Source: an uncultured Collinsella sp. (GTDB lineage Bacteria; Actinomycetota; Coriobacteriia; Coriobacteriales; Coriobacteriaceae). From it: DNA of 64,000 nt. Location: positions 1 through 64,000 of the forward strand of contig CABRHW010000001.1 in assembly GCA_902470765.1 (NCBI GenBank), in the 5' to 3' direction. Below the pieces are notes generated by a model, which was not told the DNA's origin, did no database searches, and worked only from the letters and a program-made list of their open reading frames with translations. A program made the translations under genes and the position numbers. Positions 1-8,589 of the stretch are shown piece after piece (the first letter of the stretch is position 1; every line of letters begins with the position of its first letter).

Positions 1-76
1 ACCGCAGGAAGCTTGGATACGCCTAGGCGCGGTCCAAGAAATCGTCCGCACCCCCTTTAAGAGTCAGAAGGCTGGA

Positions 77-104
77 TTTAGGAACTATTTCACCGCAACT
101 TATA
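77..104. repeat. Family 1 palindrome, right half only
   Basis: The string GGAACTATTTCACCGCAACT just downstream of hypA is the right arm of the AGTTGCGGTG palindrome found complete at 8813, 21876, 36364 and 49876. No matching left arm (AGTTGCGGTG...) is seen in bases 1-76, so this copy is a half element, or its left arm lies outside the window. Confidence 0.7.
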
Positions 105-111
105 GGGGATC

Positions 112-540
112 CTAGACGATGTGGAGTGGGTTGGCGGCGTCGACGGCATCGGGCGCGTCGGAAGGGCCGTCGGGGGCAGCGCCTGCCGGATCCTCTTCGG
201 GGGTCTCGATCTGTTTGATCATTACCTCTTGGCCCTGCAGCAAATAGGTCTCGCCGCTACCGCAATGGGGACAGGCCTTGCCGTGCTCGACCGTCGCGTA
301 GTCGCAGCCACACGCCTCGCAATGTGTCACGGCCTCAACGGGCTCCACGATAAGCTCTGCACCCTCGGTGATGGGCTTTTTATCTGCCGCCCAGCGCCAA
401 GCGTCGAGTAGCAAGTCGGGAACGACGCCCGAGACCTCGCCCAGCAGCAGCGTGACGCTCGAAACGCGACGCACGCCATTGGCGCGCGCCACGTTCTCGA
501 CATCGCGAATGATGTGATAGACGATTCCGAGCTCGTGCAC
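112..540 (-). CDS. hypA: Hydrogenase maturation nickel metallochaperone HypA
   Basis: HypA delivers nickel, with HypB, to the large subunit of [NiFe] hydrogenases. The protein has 142 residues and begins MHELGIV, the family N-terminus whose His2 helps bind nickel. The zinc site is visible as CEAC (about residues 74-77) and CPHC (about 90-93). Family members are usually 110-120 residues; the extra length is an acidic, Ala/Pro/Asp-rich C-terminal tail after about residue 112. The start codon is GTG (complement of 538-540), 8 nt after GGAAGG. It lies downstream of the 735-3512 oxidoreductase on the same strand, separated by a composite hairpin element whose last stem touches the ribosome binding site. 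The other hyp genes are 30 kb away at 30.3-35.6 kb, and hypB is not seen. Confidence 0.95.
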   Translation of the reverse strand: MHELGIVYHIIRDVENVARANGVRRVSSVTLLLGEVSGVVPDLLLDAWRWAADKKPITEGAELIVEPVEAVTHCEACGCDYATVEHGKACPHCGSGETYLLQGQEVMIKQIETPEEDPAGAAPDGPSDAPDAVDAANPLHIV

Positions 541-552
541 TTTTAATTCCTT

Positions 553-696
553 CCGCCGTTCTACCGAACGGCGGTCGGCTTGACGCTGCGCGAGCCCCAG
601 ACGGGCGATCTGCCTTTCAATCGTCGGGCATGGGCAAAAGCCCTATGCCCTCCTCTTTCAAGGCACCTCGCCACGCCTGGGACTCGCTCGCTGTCC
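553..696. repeat. Composite hairpin element E, copy E1 (candidate structured RNA)
   Basis: First of four related elements (others at 34309, 36473 and 38959). Read on the minus strand it has GGACAGCGAGCG (696-685), a long imperfect stem around an inner hairpin, CGCGCAGCGTC, and a final hairpin CCGCCGTTC/GAACGGCGG (553-574). The stem sequences differ between copies while pairing is kept. It fills the gap between the oxidoreductase stop and the hypA start, and its last stem ends a few bases before the hypA ribosome binding site. Confidence 0.75.
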
Positions 697-734
697 AACC
701 GCTCTCTGCGCCGTTCTCCTGCTTGTTGCGTTTC

Positions 735-3512
735 TTACTTCTTCCCGAATTTGATTTTAATCGCACGCTTGAGCGCATACTTGCCCAGGCTCGGGAGCTT
801 TTGCTCGTATTTGACCATCGTGGAGCACTCGGGGCGATCGCGATCCAGGTGGATGGCATCGAACGCGCACTTGGTGGTGCACAGGCCGCAGCCGATGCAC
901 TTGTTGGGGTCGACGATCGAAGCGCCGCAGCCCAGGCAGCGGGCGGTCTCGGCGCGCACCTGCTCCTCGGTAAAGGTCTCAACATACTCGCTAAACGGCG
1001 CAGCCTTCTCGCGTTCGCGGTCCACATGCGCAACCTCGCGGCTCGCGTTGTCGTAGCTCTCGAGCACAACGTCGTCGCGGTCGAGCGCGGTGTAGCGGCG
1101 CTGATTGCGGCCGATGGTGAGCGTGGATCCCGGCTGCACAAAGCGATGGATGGACACGGCGGCCTCGTGGCCGGCGGCGATAGCATCGATGGCAAAGCTG
1201 GGGCCGGTGTAGACGTCGCCGCCCACAAAGATGTCTGGCTCGGCGGTCTGGTAGGTCTGGGGATCGGCAAGGGCACCCTGGCCGCGGCCGAGCTCCACCT
1301 TGGAGCCAGCCAGCAGGTCGCCCCACACAATGGACTGGCCAATCGACATGACGACACGGTCGGCATCGACACGGCGCAGATCGTTCTCGTCGTACTCGGG
1401 CGCAAAACGGCCCTCGTCGTCAAAGACACGCGTGCAGCGCTTGAAGGTGATACCGCACACACGACCGGCCTCGTCCAGGTGAATCTCCTTGGGGCCCCAG
1501 CCGCAGCTGATGTGAGCGCCGTCCTCAACGGCCTCGCGACGTTCCTCCTCGCTGGCGGGCATCTGGGCCTCGCTCTCCAGGCAGAACATCTCAACGTGCT
1601 CAGAGCCCAGACGGCAGGCGTTGCGGGCAACGTCGATGGCCACGTTGCCGCCGCCCACCACAATGGTGCGGCCGGACAGGGCATCGATCTTGCCGCTGTT
1701 AACCTCGCGAAGGAAGTCGACGGCCACGGTCACGTCCTCGGCATCCTCGCCCGGAATACCGGCAAGGCGGCCGCCCTGGCAGCCAATGGCAACGTAGAAG
1801 GCCTTAAAGCCCTGCTCGCGCAGCTCGTCGAGCGTCACATCGCGACCGACCTCAACGCCATAGCGGAACTCGGCACCCATCAGGCGAATGATCTCGACCT
1901 CGGCCTCGATAACATCCTTCTCCAGCTTAAAGCTGGGAATACCGTAGGTGAGCATGCCACCCGGGCGCTCGTTCTTCTCGAACACGACGGGCTTGTAGCC
2001 CTTCTCGGCCAGATAGAAAGCGCAGGACAGGCCGGCCGGACCGGCACCGATGATGGCGATCTTCTGATCAAAGCCGCCAGCGCGCGTCGGCGTAACCACG
2101 GGCGGGACGTAGCGGGTCGCGGCATCCAGATCGCGCTGGGCGATGAACTTCTTGACCTCGTCGATAGCCACGGCGGCATCCACACGGCCGCGGGTGCAGG
2201 CATCCTCACAGCGGCGGTTGCACACACGGCCGCAGATAGCGGGCAGCGGATTCTCGCGCTTAATGAGTGCTAGGGCCTCGTCATAGCGACCCTGAGCCGC
2301 GAGCTTCAAATAGCCCTGAACGGCAACGTGCGCGGGGCAGGCCGTCTTGCAGGGAGCGGTGCCGGACTCATGCGTCTCGATACGGTTGTCGTTGCGGTAG
2401 TTGGGCGACCACTTGGTGTGATCCCATTTGGTGGCGTCGGGCAGCTCCTGGCGCGGATACTCGGGCACCTGTCCGCCGGCCTTTTTGCTGCAGAGCTTCT
2501 GGCCGAGCTTGGCGGCGCCGGCCGGACACACCTCAACGCAGCGACCGCAGGCCACGCACTTGTCCTTCTCGACCTTGGCGACGTAGGCCGAGCGTGACAG
2601 GTTGGGCGTGTTGAACAGTTGCGAGGTGCGCAGGGCGTAGCACACGTTGACGTTGCAGTTGCAGATGGCGAAGATCTTGTTCTCGCCGTCGATATTGGTG
2701 ATCTGGTGCACAAAGCCGTTGTCCTCGGCCTGGCGCAAGATGTCGTAAACCTCGTCGCGGGTCACGTAATGGCCACGATCGGTCTCAACCACGTAGTCGG
2801 CCATATCGCCCACGGCGATGCACCAATCGGCCGGGTCGTCGGCGCAGCCCTCACCCATCACGCGACGGCTCGCGCGGCAGCTGCAGGTGCTAGCGGCATA
2901 TTTGCCATCGTATTTGTCGAGCCAATGCTCGATATGCTCGATCGGCACCGAGGTGCTCGCGGCGTCGATAGCCTTCTCGACCGGAATGACATGCATGCCG
3001 ATACCGGCGCCTCCGGGCGGCACCATCGGCGTGGCCTTGGACAGCGGTCCCTTGGACGCCTGCTCAAAGAACTTGGCATAGACCGGGTGCTCTTCGAGCT
3101 GGCTCACGCGCATGTTGAGGAACTCGGCGGAACCCGGTACCAGCATGGGCAGCACCCACTGCTTGGCGCGCTCGGGGTTTTCCCAGTTGTACTCGAGCAG
3201 ACCCGTGTAGCTCATGTCGTCGAGCATCTTCTCGATCTGGGCCTCGGGCATGCCGGTGAGCTTGACCATCTCGGGCAGCGTATAGGGACGGCGCATCTTC
3301 ATCTTGCAGAGCACTTCGGCCTGCTCGTCGGTTGCGGCCTCGGCAAACGACCAGTACTCGTAGCCCAGCAGCTCATCGCGATGCAGCAGACGGTTGGTGC
3401 AGTGCTCGCACAGCTTGACGATGGCCTCACGCGGATGCTCCGGCAGCGGCGGCACAAACTCCGCGCCGATATCGGGCTCGGTATAGCTAATCCCCGGTCC
3501 GTTGAGAATCAT
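735..3512 (-). CDS. FAD-dependent NAD(P)H oxidoreductase with several Fe-S domains (GltD/NfnB-like core)
   Basis: A 925-residue cytoplasmic oxidoreductase. An N-terminal region carries Cys motifs (CEHC at 35-38, CSCR at 210-213, CNCNVNVC at 284-291). A ferredoxin motif CVACGRCVEVCP spans 319-330. The GltD-type N-terminal cluster domain follows (CKTACPAH at 388, CGRVCNRRCEDAC at 427-439). An FAD Rossmann motif GAGPAGL is at 489-495, a second dinucleotide motif VVGGGN at 618-623, and a C-terminal ferredoxin-type cluster (CLGCG, CIGCGLCTTKC) at 859-882. Family knowledge: such cores move electrons between NAD(P)H, flavin and ferredoxin. The partner and substrate are unknown. The start at 3512 follows GAGAAGGG by 5 nt; an upstream in-frame extension would cross the operator region. 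It is divergent from a TetR regulator at 3702 and probably controlled by it. Confidence 0.85.
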   Translation of the reverse strand: MILNGPGISYTEPDIGAEFVPPLPEHPREAIVKLCEHCTNRLLHRDELLGYEYWSFAEAATDEQAEVLCKMKMRRPYTLPEMVKLTGMPEAQIEKMLDDMSYTGLLEYNWENPERAKQWVLPMLVPGSAEFLNMRVSQLEEHPVYAKFFEQASKGPLSKATPMVPPGGAGIGMHVIPVEKAIDAASTSVPIEHIEHWLDKYDGKYAASTCSCRASRRVMGEGCADDPADWCIAVGDMADYVVETDRGHYVTRDEVYDILRQAEDNGFVHQITNIDGENKIFAICNCNVNVCYALRTSQLFNTPNLSRSAYVAKVEKDKCVACGRCVEVCPAGAAKLGQKLCSKKAGGQVPEYPRQELPDATKWDHTKWSPNYRNDNRIETHESGTAPCKTACPAHVAVQGYLKLAAQGRYDEALALIKRENPLPAICGRVCNRRCEDACTRGRVDAAVAIDEVKKFIAQRDLDAATRYVPPVVTPTRAGGFDQKIAIIGAGPAGLSCAFYLAEKGYKPVVFEKNERPGGMLTYGIPSFKLEKDVIEAEVEIIRLMGAEFRYGVEVGRDVTLDELREQGFKAFYVAIGCQGGRLAGIPGEDAEDVTVAVDFLREVNSGKIDALSGRTIVVGGGNVAIDVARNACRLGSEHVEMFCLESEAQMPASEEERREAVEDGAHISCGWGPKEIHLDEAGRVCGITFKRCTRVFDDEGRFAPEYDENDLRRVDADRVVMSIGQSIVWGDLLAGSKVELGRGQGALADPQTYQTAEPDIFVGGDVYTGPSFAIDAIAAGHEAAVSIHRFVQPGSTLTIGRNQRRYTALDRDDVVLESYDNASREVAHVDREREKAAPFSEYVETFTEEQVRAETARCLGCGASIVDPNKCIGCGLCTTKCAFDAIHLDRDRPECSTMVKYEQKLPSLGKYALKRAIKIKFGKK

Positions 3513-3605
3513 GGTTGTCCCTTCTCTTGCCACAGCCCGGCGAGACCGCGGCACCCCTCTTTTTTGCAGGCCGGGCATGCCCCCATGCCGTTCACCCGCC
3601 ATTAG

Positions 3606-3672
3606 TTGACATTGTGTCAAAAATAGTATTGACGAACCGTCAACAATATTCAAGACTGTTAGGCGAACGGTC
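3606..3672. promoter_or_regulatory. Tandem palindromic operators between the oxidoreductase and its TetR regulator
   Basis: Two perfect 15-bp palindromes, TTGACATTGTGTCAA (3606-3620) and TTGACGAACCGTCAA (3629-3643), have centres 23 bp apart. A third, imperfect dyad (GACTGTT-N5-AACGGTC, 3654-3672) lies closer to the TetR start. The half-site TTGAC also resembles a -35 box, so occupancy would block promoters in both directions. Binding by the 3702-4364 TetR protein is inferred from position only. Confidence 0.7.
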
Positions 3673-3701
3673 AGGCAAAAGAGGATGAAAGGCGGCAAAA
3701 C

Positions 3702-4364
3702 ATGGGCAACAACACAGCAGATACCTCTGTGGTCGATGCCGTTCCCGCATCCGATAGCGCGGCAAAGCGCCTGACGGGCGACGAGCGCCGTCGCGAGATC
3801 CTCGATGCTGTGCGCACCGTAAGCTCCGAGCTAGGCGTGTCCCACCTATCGGTATCGGCCGTGGCCAAGCGAGCCGGCTGCACGCGCTCGCTGTTCTACC
3901 ACTACTTCGCCGATATGGACGCCGCCGTCACCGCTGTTATGGACGAGGCGATCGACGGCTTTATCTCCGAGCTCGAGCAGTGGAACGCCGACCGCACCGT
4001 CGGTGATATCGAGGGCGCGCTCGACACCGTCGCCCCGCTCTTTAAGCGCCTGGTCGCCAGCGGCCACGAGCTGCCGAGCACGCTCACTTCAAGCAGCGGC
4101 GCGCTCTACGGCGGCTTTTTGCACAACGTGGTCCAGCGCGTGGCGCAGTATATCTGCGACACCACCGTAGTGGACTTTGTCGCCCATCATGAGCTACGCA
4201 TCGACCATGTCTACGAGACGTTCTACACCCTCATCATGGGGTTGTTGATGTATATCCGCACGCACCCCGATGTGCCCGACGAGACGGTCAAGGAAATCAT
4301 CGCCTCGACACTCCACATCGAGGGCTATACCGCCAAGTATCCGGAGCGCAAGCCCCAGAACTGA
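3702..4364 (+). CDS. TetR/AcrR family transcriptional regulator
   Basis: A 220-residue protein with a TetR-type helix-turn-helix at about residues 27-70 (RRREILDAVRTVSSELG, then VSAVAKRAGCTRSLFYHYF), the family signature for DNA binding. The C-terminal ligand/dimer domain is helical and not assignable to a known inducer. An Asp/Ala-rich stretch of some 20 residues precedes the helix-turn-helix. The ATG at 3702 follows GAAAGGCGG. The gene is divergent from the 735-3512 oxidoreductase, and the intergenic space holds three dyads that are the natural operator candidates. A DUF5692 membrane protein follows 63 bp downstream and may be co-transcribed. Confidence 0.9.
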   Translation: MGNNTADTSVVDAVPASDSAAKRLTGDERRREILDAVRTVSSELGVSHLSVSAVAKRAGCTRSLFYHYFADMDAAVTAVMDEAIDGFISELEQWNADRTVGDIEGALDTVAPLFKRLVASGHELPSTLTSSSGALYGGFLHNVVQRVAQYICDTTVVDFVAHHELRIDHVYETFYTLIMGLLMYIRTHPDVPDETVKEIIASTLHIEGYTAKYPERKPQN

Positions 4365-4427
4365 CGACATTTGGCCAAACTGCCCGCGATCAGAAGAGGG
4401 GCCGCGGGCGTGTGAAAGGAGAGCAGC

Positions 4428-5435
4428 ATGCTGTTCGATGTTTGGGGTAGCGATACCCTTATCCACTGGGCCGGCTGGGCCATAGTCTTTATTGGCCTGA
4501 TCGTGCTCAACGAGGTCGGCCGCCGCACCAAGCTGGGCGCGGCAATCATCTTTGGCGTGGCTCCGCTGGCCATGACCATCTACTGCGCCGCCATCGCCAT
4601 CGGCGTCTCGCAGGGTGCCGAGTGGGCGCTCACCAACCCCACCCATGTGTACCAGAACAGCTGGTTCCACTACGCCAAGGTATACGCGGCGCTGGCCGGC
4701 TGCTGGGGCTTCATTGCCATTAAGTACCAGTGGGGCAAGATCGGCAAGGCGCATTGGTTCCGCGCATGGCCGTTTGTGATCGTCGCCATCAACATCATGA
4801 TTGCCGTCGTATCCGACTTCGAGAGCGCCTATCACTTCTTTGTCCTGGGCGAGTCCACCTGGGTCACCTCCGAAGGTGCTACGCAGCTGGCCGGCTGGAA
4901 CAACGTGTTCAACGGCATTGCCGGTATCATCAACATCTTCTGCATGACCGGTTGGTGGAGCGTCTACGCCTCCGAGGATCAGACCGACATGCTGTGGCCC
5001 GACATGACCTGGGTCTACATCATCGCCTACGATATCTGGAACTTCTGCTACACCTACAACTGCCTGCCCACCCACTCCTGGTTCTGCGGCTTTGCGCTGC
5101 TGCTGGCGCCCACCGTCGCCGCCTTTATCTGGAACAAGGGCGGCTGGATCCAGAACCGCGCCTTTACGCTTGCTATTTGGTGCATGTTTGCCCAGGTGTT
5201 CCCGTACTTCCAGGAGGAGTCCATCTTTGTGACCCACTCCACGCTCGACCCCGGCGCCGCTACCGCGGTCTCGATCGCCGCACTGGTCGCCAACGTCGCC
5301 GCGATCATCTACATCGCCTACCGCGCCAAGAAGCTCGGCCGCAATCCCTACAAGCAGGATGTCTTTGAGGGCACCAGCGATTGGGAGAAGGCTACCGCTC
5401 GCCGCGCCAAGGTTGATTACGCGCACGCCGAGTAA
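4428..5435 (+). CDS. DUF5692 family integral membrane protein
   Basis: A 335-residue polytopic membrane protein with about nine or ten hydrophobic segments from residue 12 to residue 305, and a charged C-terminal tail (about 300-335). It is very rich in Trp, Tyr and Phe (for example WFHYAKVYAALAGCWGF). I recognise it as the DUF5692 family, whose function is not known. The start is supported by AAAGGAG 6 nt upstream. It sits 63 bp after the TetR gene in the same direction and is followed by a strong terminator, so the two may form one unit. Substrate or role cannot be read from the sequence. Confidence 0.8.
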   Translation: MLFDVWGSDTLIHWAGWAIVFIGLIVLNEVGRRTKLGAAIIFGVAPLAMTIYCAAIAIGVSQGAEWALTNPTHVYQNSWFHYAKVYAALAGCWGFIAIKYQWGKIGKAHWFRAWPFVIVAINIMIAVVSDFESAYHFFVLGESTWVTSEGATQLAGWNNVFNGIAGIINIFCMTGWWSVYASEDQTDMLWPDMTWVYIIAYDIWNFCYTYNCLPTHSWFCGFALLLAPTVAAFIWNKGGWIQNRAFTLAIWCMFAQVFPYFQEESIFVTHSTLDPGAATAVSIAALVANVAAIIYIAYRAKKLGRNPYKQDVFEGTSDWEKATARRAKVDYAHAE

Positions 5436-5506
5436 CGTGCCTGGCGCAGACATCGCTTGAGCGCGAAGCAGCATAGCCGGCTCCGCGCAACTCAACGCAT
5501 TGCAGA

Positions 5507-5546
5507 GCCCCCGGAATGTGATTCGTTCGCGTTCCGGGGGCCTTTT
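5507..5546 (+). terminator. Rho-independent terminator after the DUF5692 gene
   Basis: GCCCCCGGAA pairs with TTCCGGGGGC around a 15-nt loop and is followed by CTTTT. It lies 72 bp after the stop codon at 5435. Confidence 0.85.
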
Positions 5547-5668
5547 GCTGCCGCGAGGATGCGGCCGAACGATGCGCTCAGGTTAAATCAAATCTTATAT
5601 TTCATACGCGCTTTATATGGCTCCATTTTTGGGTACAGTGTTGAGCCGATATTGAGCTTGGGGGATAT

Positions 5669-7156
5669 ATGAAAGATGAGACGATGGGCCAAGAGGATGC
5701 GGCCCAAGATGCAGAAGCGTGTGCCGAGGCCCTGGAGAGCCTAGACCAGATCACACTGGCCGAGATTGCGTTTGACGATTCGAGCGTTGATGTGCAGGAT
5801 GAGGCACACGAAGGCACCGAGGACGAAGATAGCGATGCCAAAGACGCTCCTGACGAGGCCGAAGCCGAAGAGGACGAAAGCGAGGCCGACGACCAGCCCG
5901 AATCCGACACGAGCGAGGAAACCATCTTGCTCGACAGCTTGCCGGCCGAAGATTCGCTGACCCGCGAGCTTCCCGGCCTGGGCTCCGCGCCTGCCGTGGA
6001 CGAGACCATCGCCATGGGCGATATTCCCCTACCGTCCGTTCCTTCGGCACATGAGGCCGAGGCCCGTCATCGTAAAATGCCGCCCAAGCGCCGCAACCTG
6101 ATGGTTGCCGGCGTTGTGGCCGTCGCGCTCGTCGCCGGCGGCGCAGGCTATGCTGCCTGGAACGGATATCAGCAAGAGCAGGCTGCCGCTGTCGCCGCCA
6201 GTGCACACACGATGATGTCGGTGCAGATTGGCGTGCATGCCGCAGGGCTCGACTGCTCAACTGGTTCCAAGATTCCCGTGCAGGTGAGCGGCCAGGATTC
6301 CGACGGTTCTTCCGTGAGCGAAACGCTCTACGTTGACGAACACGGTCGCGGCATTAAGCTGCTGCCCGGCGACTATACGCTCTCCATCGCTGGGTCCCCC
6401 ATCGCAGCCGACGGTACCATTTACACCGTGCCGACCACCAAGGCGCAGGTCACCATTAAGAGCGATGGGCAGGATTTGAGTGCCCAGGCCACCTTTAAGC
6501 TCAAGGTGCCTTCGGCCGACACGGTGACTGACGACCAGATCGATGCCGCCGCCAAGTATGCCGAGGAAGGCGGGGTGAACTCCGCCGCGGTCGCAAAGGT
6601 GCTCCAGCAGGCGGCAACCGCGCGCCGTGACGCCGCCGTCAACGCCGTGAGCTCCCGCGAGGCACAGGCGGCCCGCGACGCCGATGCTCGACATAAGGCA
6701 ACGGACCTGTATCAGCTCGATATTCCCGTTGAGTGGTACGGCAAAGTCGCGACTTGGCAAAACGGCAGCACGCTGTGCATTTATCTGGACGGCGACACCA
6801 ACACACCGCTCGTGACGCTCGTCGCGGTGCGCGAGGGCGAGAGCTTTACGCCCGATGAGGGCGACGCGGTTTTGGGTGCGGCAAACCTCGGCAACGGCTA
6901 CACCGTCTACGCCAGCGGCCCCGTCTATCCGTACGTGGTGCCCCAGACCATCAACGGACGGACGCAAGACCCCGTGTCGACCTACCCCATGGATACGGCG
7001 ATTGAGCTTGTCGAGCTCACGACCGGCAACCGCTACACCTATAGCCAGATCAAGAACGTGCTGGTCGGCAAAGACGGCAAGGCCGACGCCGCCACCAAGC
7101 TCGAATGCGACTACCTCGCCCAGATTCTGATGCCGAGCATCAAAGCCCAAGACTAG
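5669..7156 (+). CDS. Single-pass membrane protein with long acidic cytoplasmic N-terminus
   Basis: A 495-residue protein of unknown family. Residues 1 to about 130 are strongly acidic and of low complexity (Asp, Glu, Ala, Ser), with a short basic stretch (KMPPKRR) just before one transmembrane segment at about 143-165. The rest, about 330 residues, should be outside. It contains a beta-rich part (about 180-275) with LYVDEHGRGIKLLPGDYTL, a helical Ala/Arg-rich part (about 285-345) and a C-terminal domain with GKVATWQNGSTLCIYLDGD. The topology resembles bacterial zinc-ribbon or anti-sigma-like membrane proteins but no cysteine cluster or catalytic motif is seen. GGGGG lies 8 nt upstream of the ATG at 5669. 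Confidence 0.75.
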   Translation: MKDETMGQEDAAQDAEACAEALESLDQITLAEIAFDDSSVDVQDEAHEGTEDEDSDAKDAPDEAEAEEDESEADDQPESDTSEETILLDSLPAEDSLTRELPGLGSAPAVDETIAMGDIPLPSVPSAHEAEARHRKMPPKRRNLMVAGVVAVALVAGGAGYAAWNGYQQEQAAAVAASAHTMMSVQIGVHAAGLDCSTGSKIPVQVSGQDSDGSSVSETLYVDEHGRGIKLLPGDYTLSIAGSPIAADGTIYTVPTTKAQVTIKSDGQDLSAQATFKLKVPSADTVTDDQIDAAAKYAEEGGVNSAAVAKVLQQAATARRDAAVNAVSSREAQAARDADARHKATDLYQLDIPVEWYGKVATWQNGSTLCIYLDGDTNTPLVTLVAVREGESFTPDEGDAVLGAANLGNGYTVYASGPVYPYVVPQTINGRTQDPVSTYPMDTAIELVELTTGNRYTYSQIKNVLVGKDGKADAATKLECDYLAQILMPSIKAQD

Positions 7157-7191
7157 CCGGGCGCATCATGGTGCTCCCCAACCGTGATAAA

Positions 7192-7213
7192 GGGGCCAGG
7201 AGGTCCTGGCCCC
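7192..7213 (-). terminator. Terminator between convergent genes
   Basis: A perfect 10-bp hairpin (GGGGCCAGGA-GG-TCCTGGCCCC). Read on the minus strand it is followed by TTTATC, so it most likely ends the DUF4143 ATPase transcript; it may also stop transcripts from the left. Confidence 0.7.
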
Positions 7214-7229
7214 ACAGATCCGTAGATGA

Positions 7230-8582
7230 TTAGGCAAGGAGCCACTTCCATGCGGGCACAACGTGTACCGCACCGTGCTCGCATGGAATATCGGCCTGCT
7301 CATCCATGGTAACGATTGCCGACTCGCCAAGATCGAACTGGGCCATCGAGGCATCAAGCGCGGCAATTTCGCGCTCGCGCGTTTTCTCACTTGCCATATC
7401 CACACTCACCTGAATCAGGCTATAAGCCCGCATGAGAAGTGCGTCCCCAGCCACAAAGTCCACCTCATGGCTTTTGCTCTTCTCTTTGATCAGCAGGCGG
7501 CAGACCGAGCCGGTCCTCACCGCGGGAGTCCTTCTTCTTAGCGCATTGAACACTGCGGTCTCGAGCCTCTGGCCCTGGTCCAATGCCGATGCGGGAGAGA
7601 ATGCTCCAAACATCGCAGGGTCGACAGCGTAGACCTTAGACGCAGACCGCATGTTATTTGCCAATGAACGCGTGAACTCCGGTACAGAAAATAACAGGTA
7701 GGCATCCTCATAATACTCAAGTAAATCGCTGAGCGAATTACGACTGACGGGTATCTGTCTGCTCTTGAACTCGTTGTACACTTTGTTCACTGACAGCTCT
7801 CGTCCCGAAGATGCCATACACCGCGTCAAGAACAGCGATGCCAGGCGAGGGTTCTTGACGTCGTAACGCTCAATGACGTCCATAGCGACCGTTCGCGAAG
7901 CATATTCCTGTAGCAGCTGAATCGCGTCTGCGGGCGTCTGCTCAAGTGTCGCGATGAATCCCCCTCGTTCAAGATATCCGATCAGATGATGTCGAAGCAG
8001 CGCTGCATCGCTTGGGGAAAAGGTCGCATCTGGCTCGAAAACGTTCCCCGTCTTATATCGAACGTATTCCGAAAAACTCAACGGAAAAAGCTCCCGTATA
8101 AGAGAACGACCCCTGAACTCGCTCTTAAGCTCTGAGGACAGCATCTTAGAAGAAGATCCCGTCACATAGACGGTCGCTTTCTCCGTATCGACTACACGCC
8201 GCAGAAACGCACCCCATTCGGGAATTTCCTGGATCTCGTCAAAGAAAATGTAAGCGCCCTCGGTTCGAGCAGCAGGATACAGCGCATAGAACGTGTCGAG
8301 CACGTCCGCCAGCAGCGATGACTCATACGGGCGCAAGCGCTCGTCCTCAAAATTAAAGTAAAGCATCCGGTCAAGCTCGACGCCCCGGCCCTGAAGCCGC
8401 TGCATCTCCTGATACAGGCGATACGTCTTTCCACAACGGCGGGCCCCCACAACCACATTTACGATGTTGTCGCGCTTTGGCTCCTGTGGGTTTCCCAGAT
8501 CAAGGTCTCGCTCAAAGACCTGCGGAACCCCCTGCTGTTCAAAGTCCTTTATTTTCTGGGCGATCAAGTCGTTGAATGCCAT
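7230..8582 (-). CDS. ATP-binding protein, AAA family with DUF4143 domain
   Basis: A 450-residue protein. The P-loop GARRCGKT is at residues 46-53 and the Walker B motif IFFDE at about 112-116, followed by a sensor-like stretch VTGSSSK. The C-terminal half carries a PD-(D/E)XK-like DUF4143 region (KEKSKSHEVDFVAGD is visible), typical of this large family of ATPases common in gut bacteria and archaea. Their cellular role is not settled; toxin-antitoxin, DNA-related or mobile functions have been proposed. Start at 8582 with GGAG 5 nt upstream. A perfect 24-bp dyad begins 8 bp upstream of the start, which suggests autoregulation. No partner gene is adjacent. Confidence 0.85.
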   Translation of the reverse strand: MAFNDLIAQKIKDFEQQGVPQVFERDLDLGNPQEPKRDNIVNVVVGARRCGKTYRLYQEMQRLQGRGVELDRMLYFNFEDERLRPYESSLLADVLDTFYALYPAARTEGAYIFFDEIQEIPEWGAFLRRVVDTEKATVYVTGSSSKMLSSELKSEFRGRSLIRELFPLSFSEYVRYKTGNVFEPDATFSPSDAALLRHHLIGYLERGGFIATLEQTPADAIQLLQEYASRTVAMDVIERYDVKNPRLASLFLTRCMASSGRELSVNKVYNEFKSRQIPVSRNSLSDLLEYYEDAYLLFSVPEFTRSLANNMRSASKVYAVDPAMFGAFSPASALDQGQRLETAVFNALRRRTPAVRTGSVCRLLIKEKSKSHEVDFVAGDALLMRAYSLIQVSVDMASEKTREREIAALDASMAQFDLGESAIVTMDEQADIPCEHGAVHVVPAWKWLLA

Positions 8583-8589
8583 GATTCTC

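Noticed and set aside
617..1684. Long open frames opposite and across the oxidoreductase gene, including 630-2273 on the plus strand
   Set aside because: They are shadows of high-GC codon use in the real gene, with no ribosome binding site, no recognisable family and biased composition (Ala, Arg, Pro, Ser or Gly, Val, Leu).
3513..3698. N-terminal extension of the oxidoreductase up to 3698
   Set aside because: It would be translated through the operator palindromes and lacks family resemblance; the ATG at 3512 has a proper ribosome binding site.
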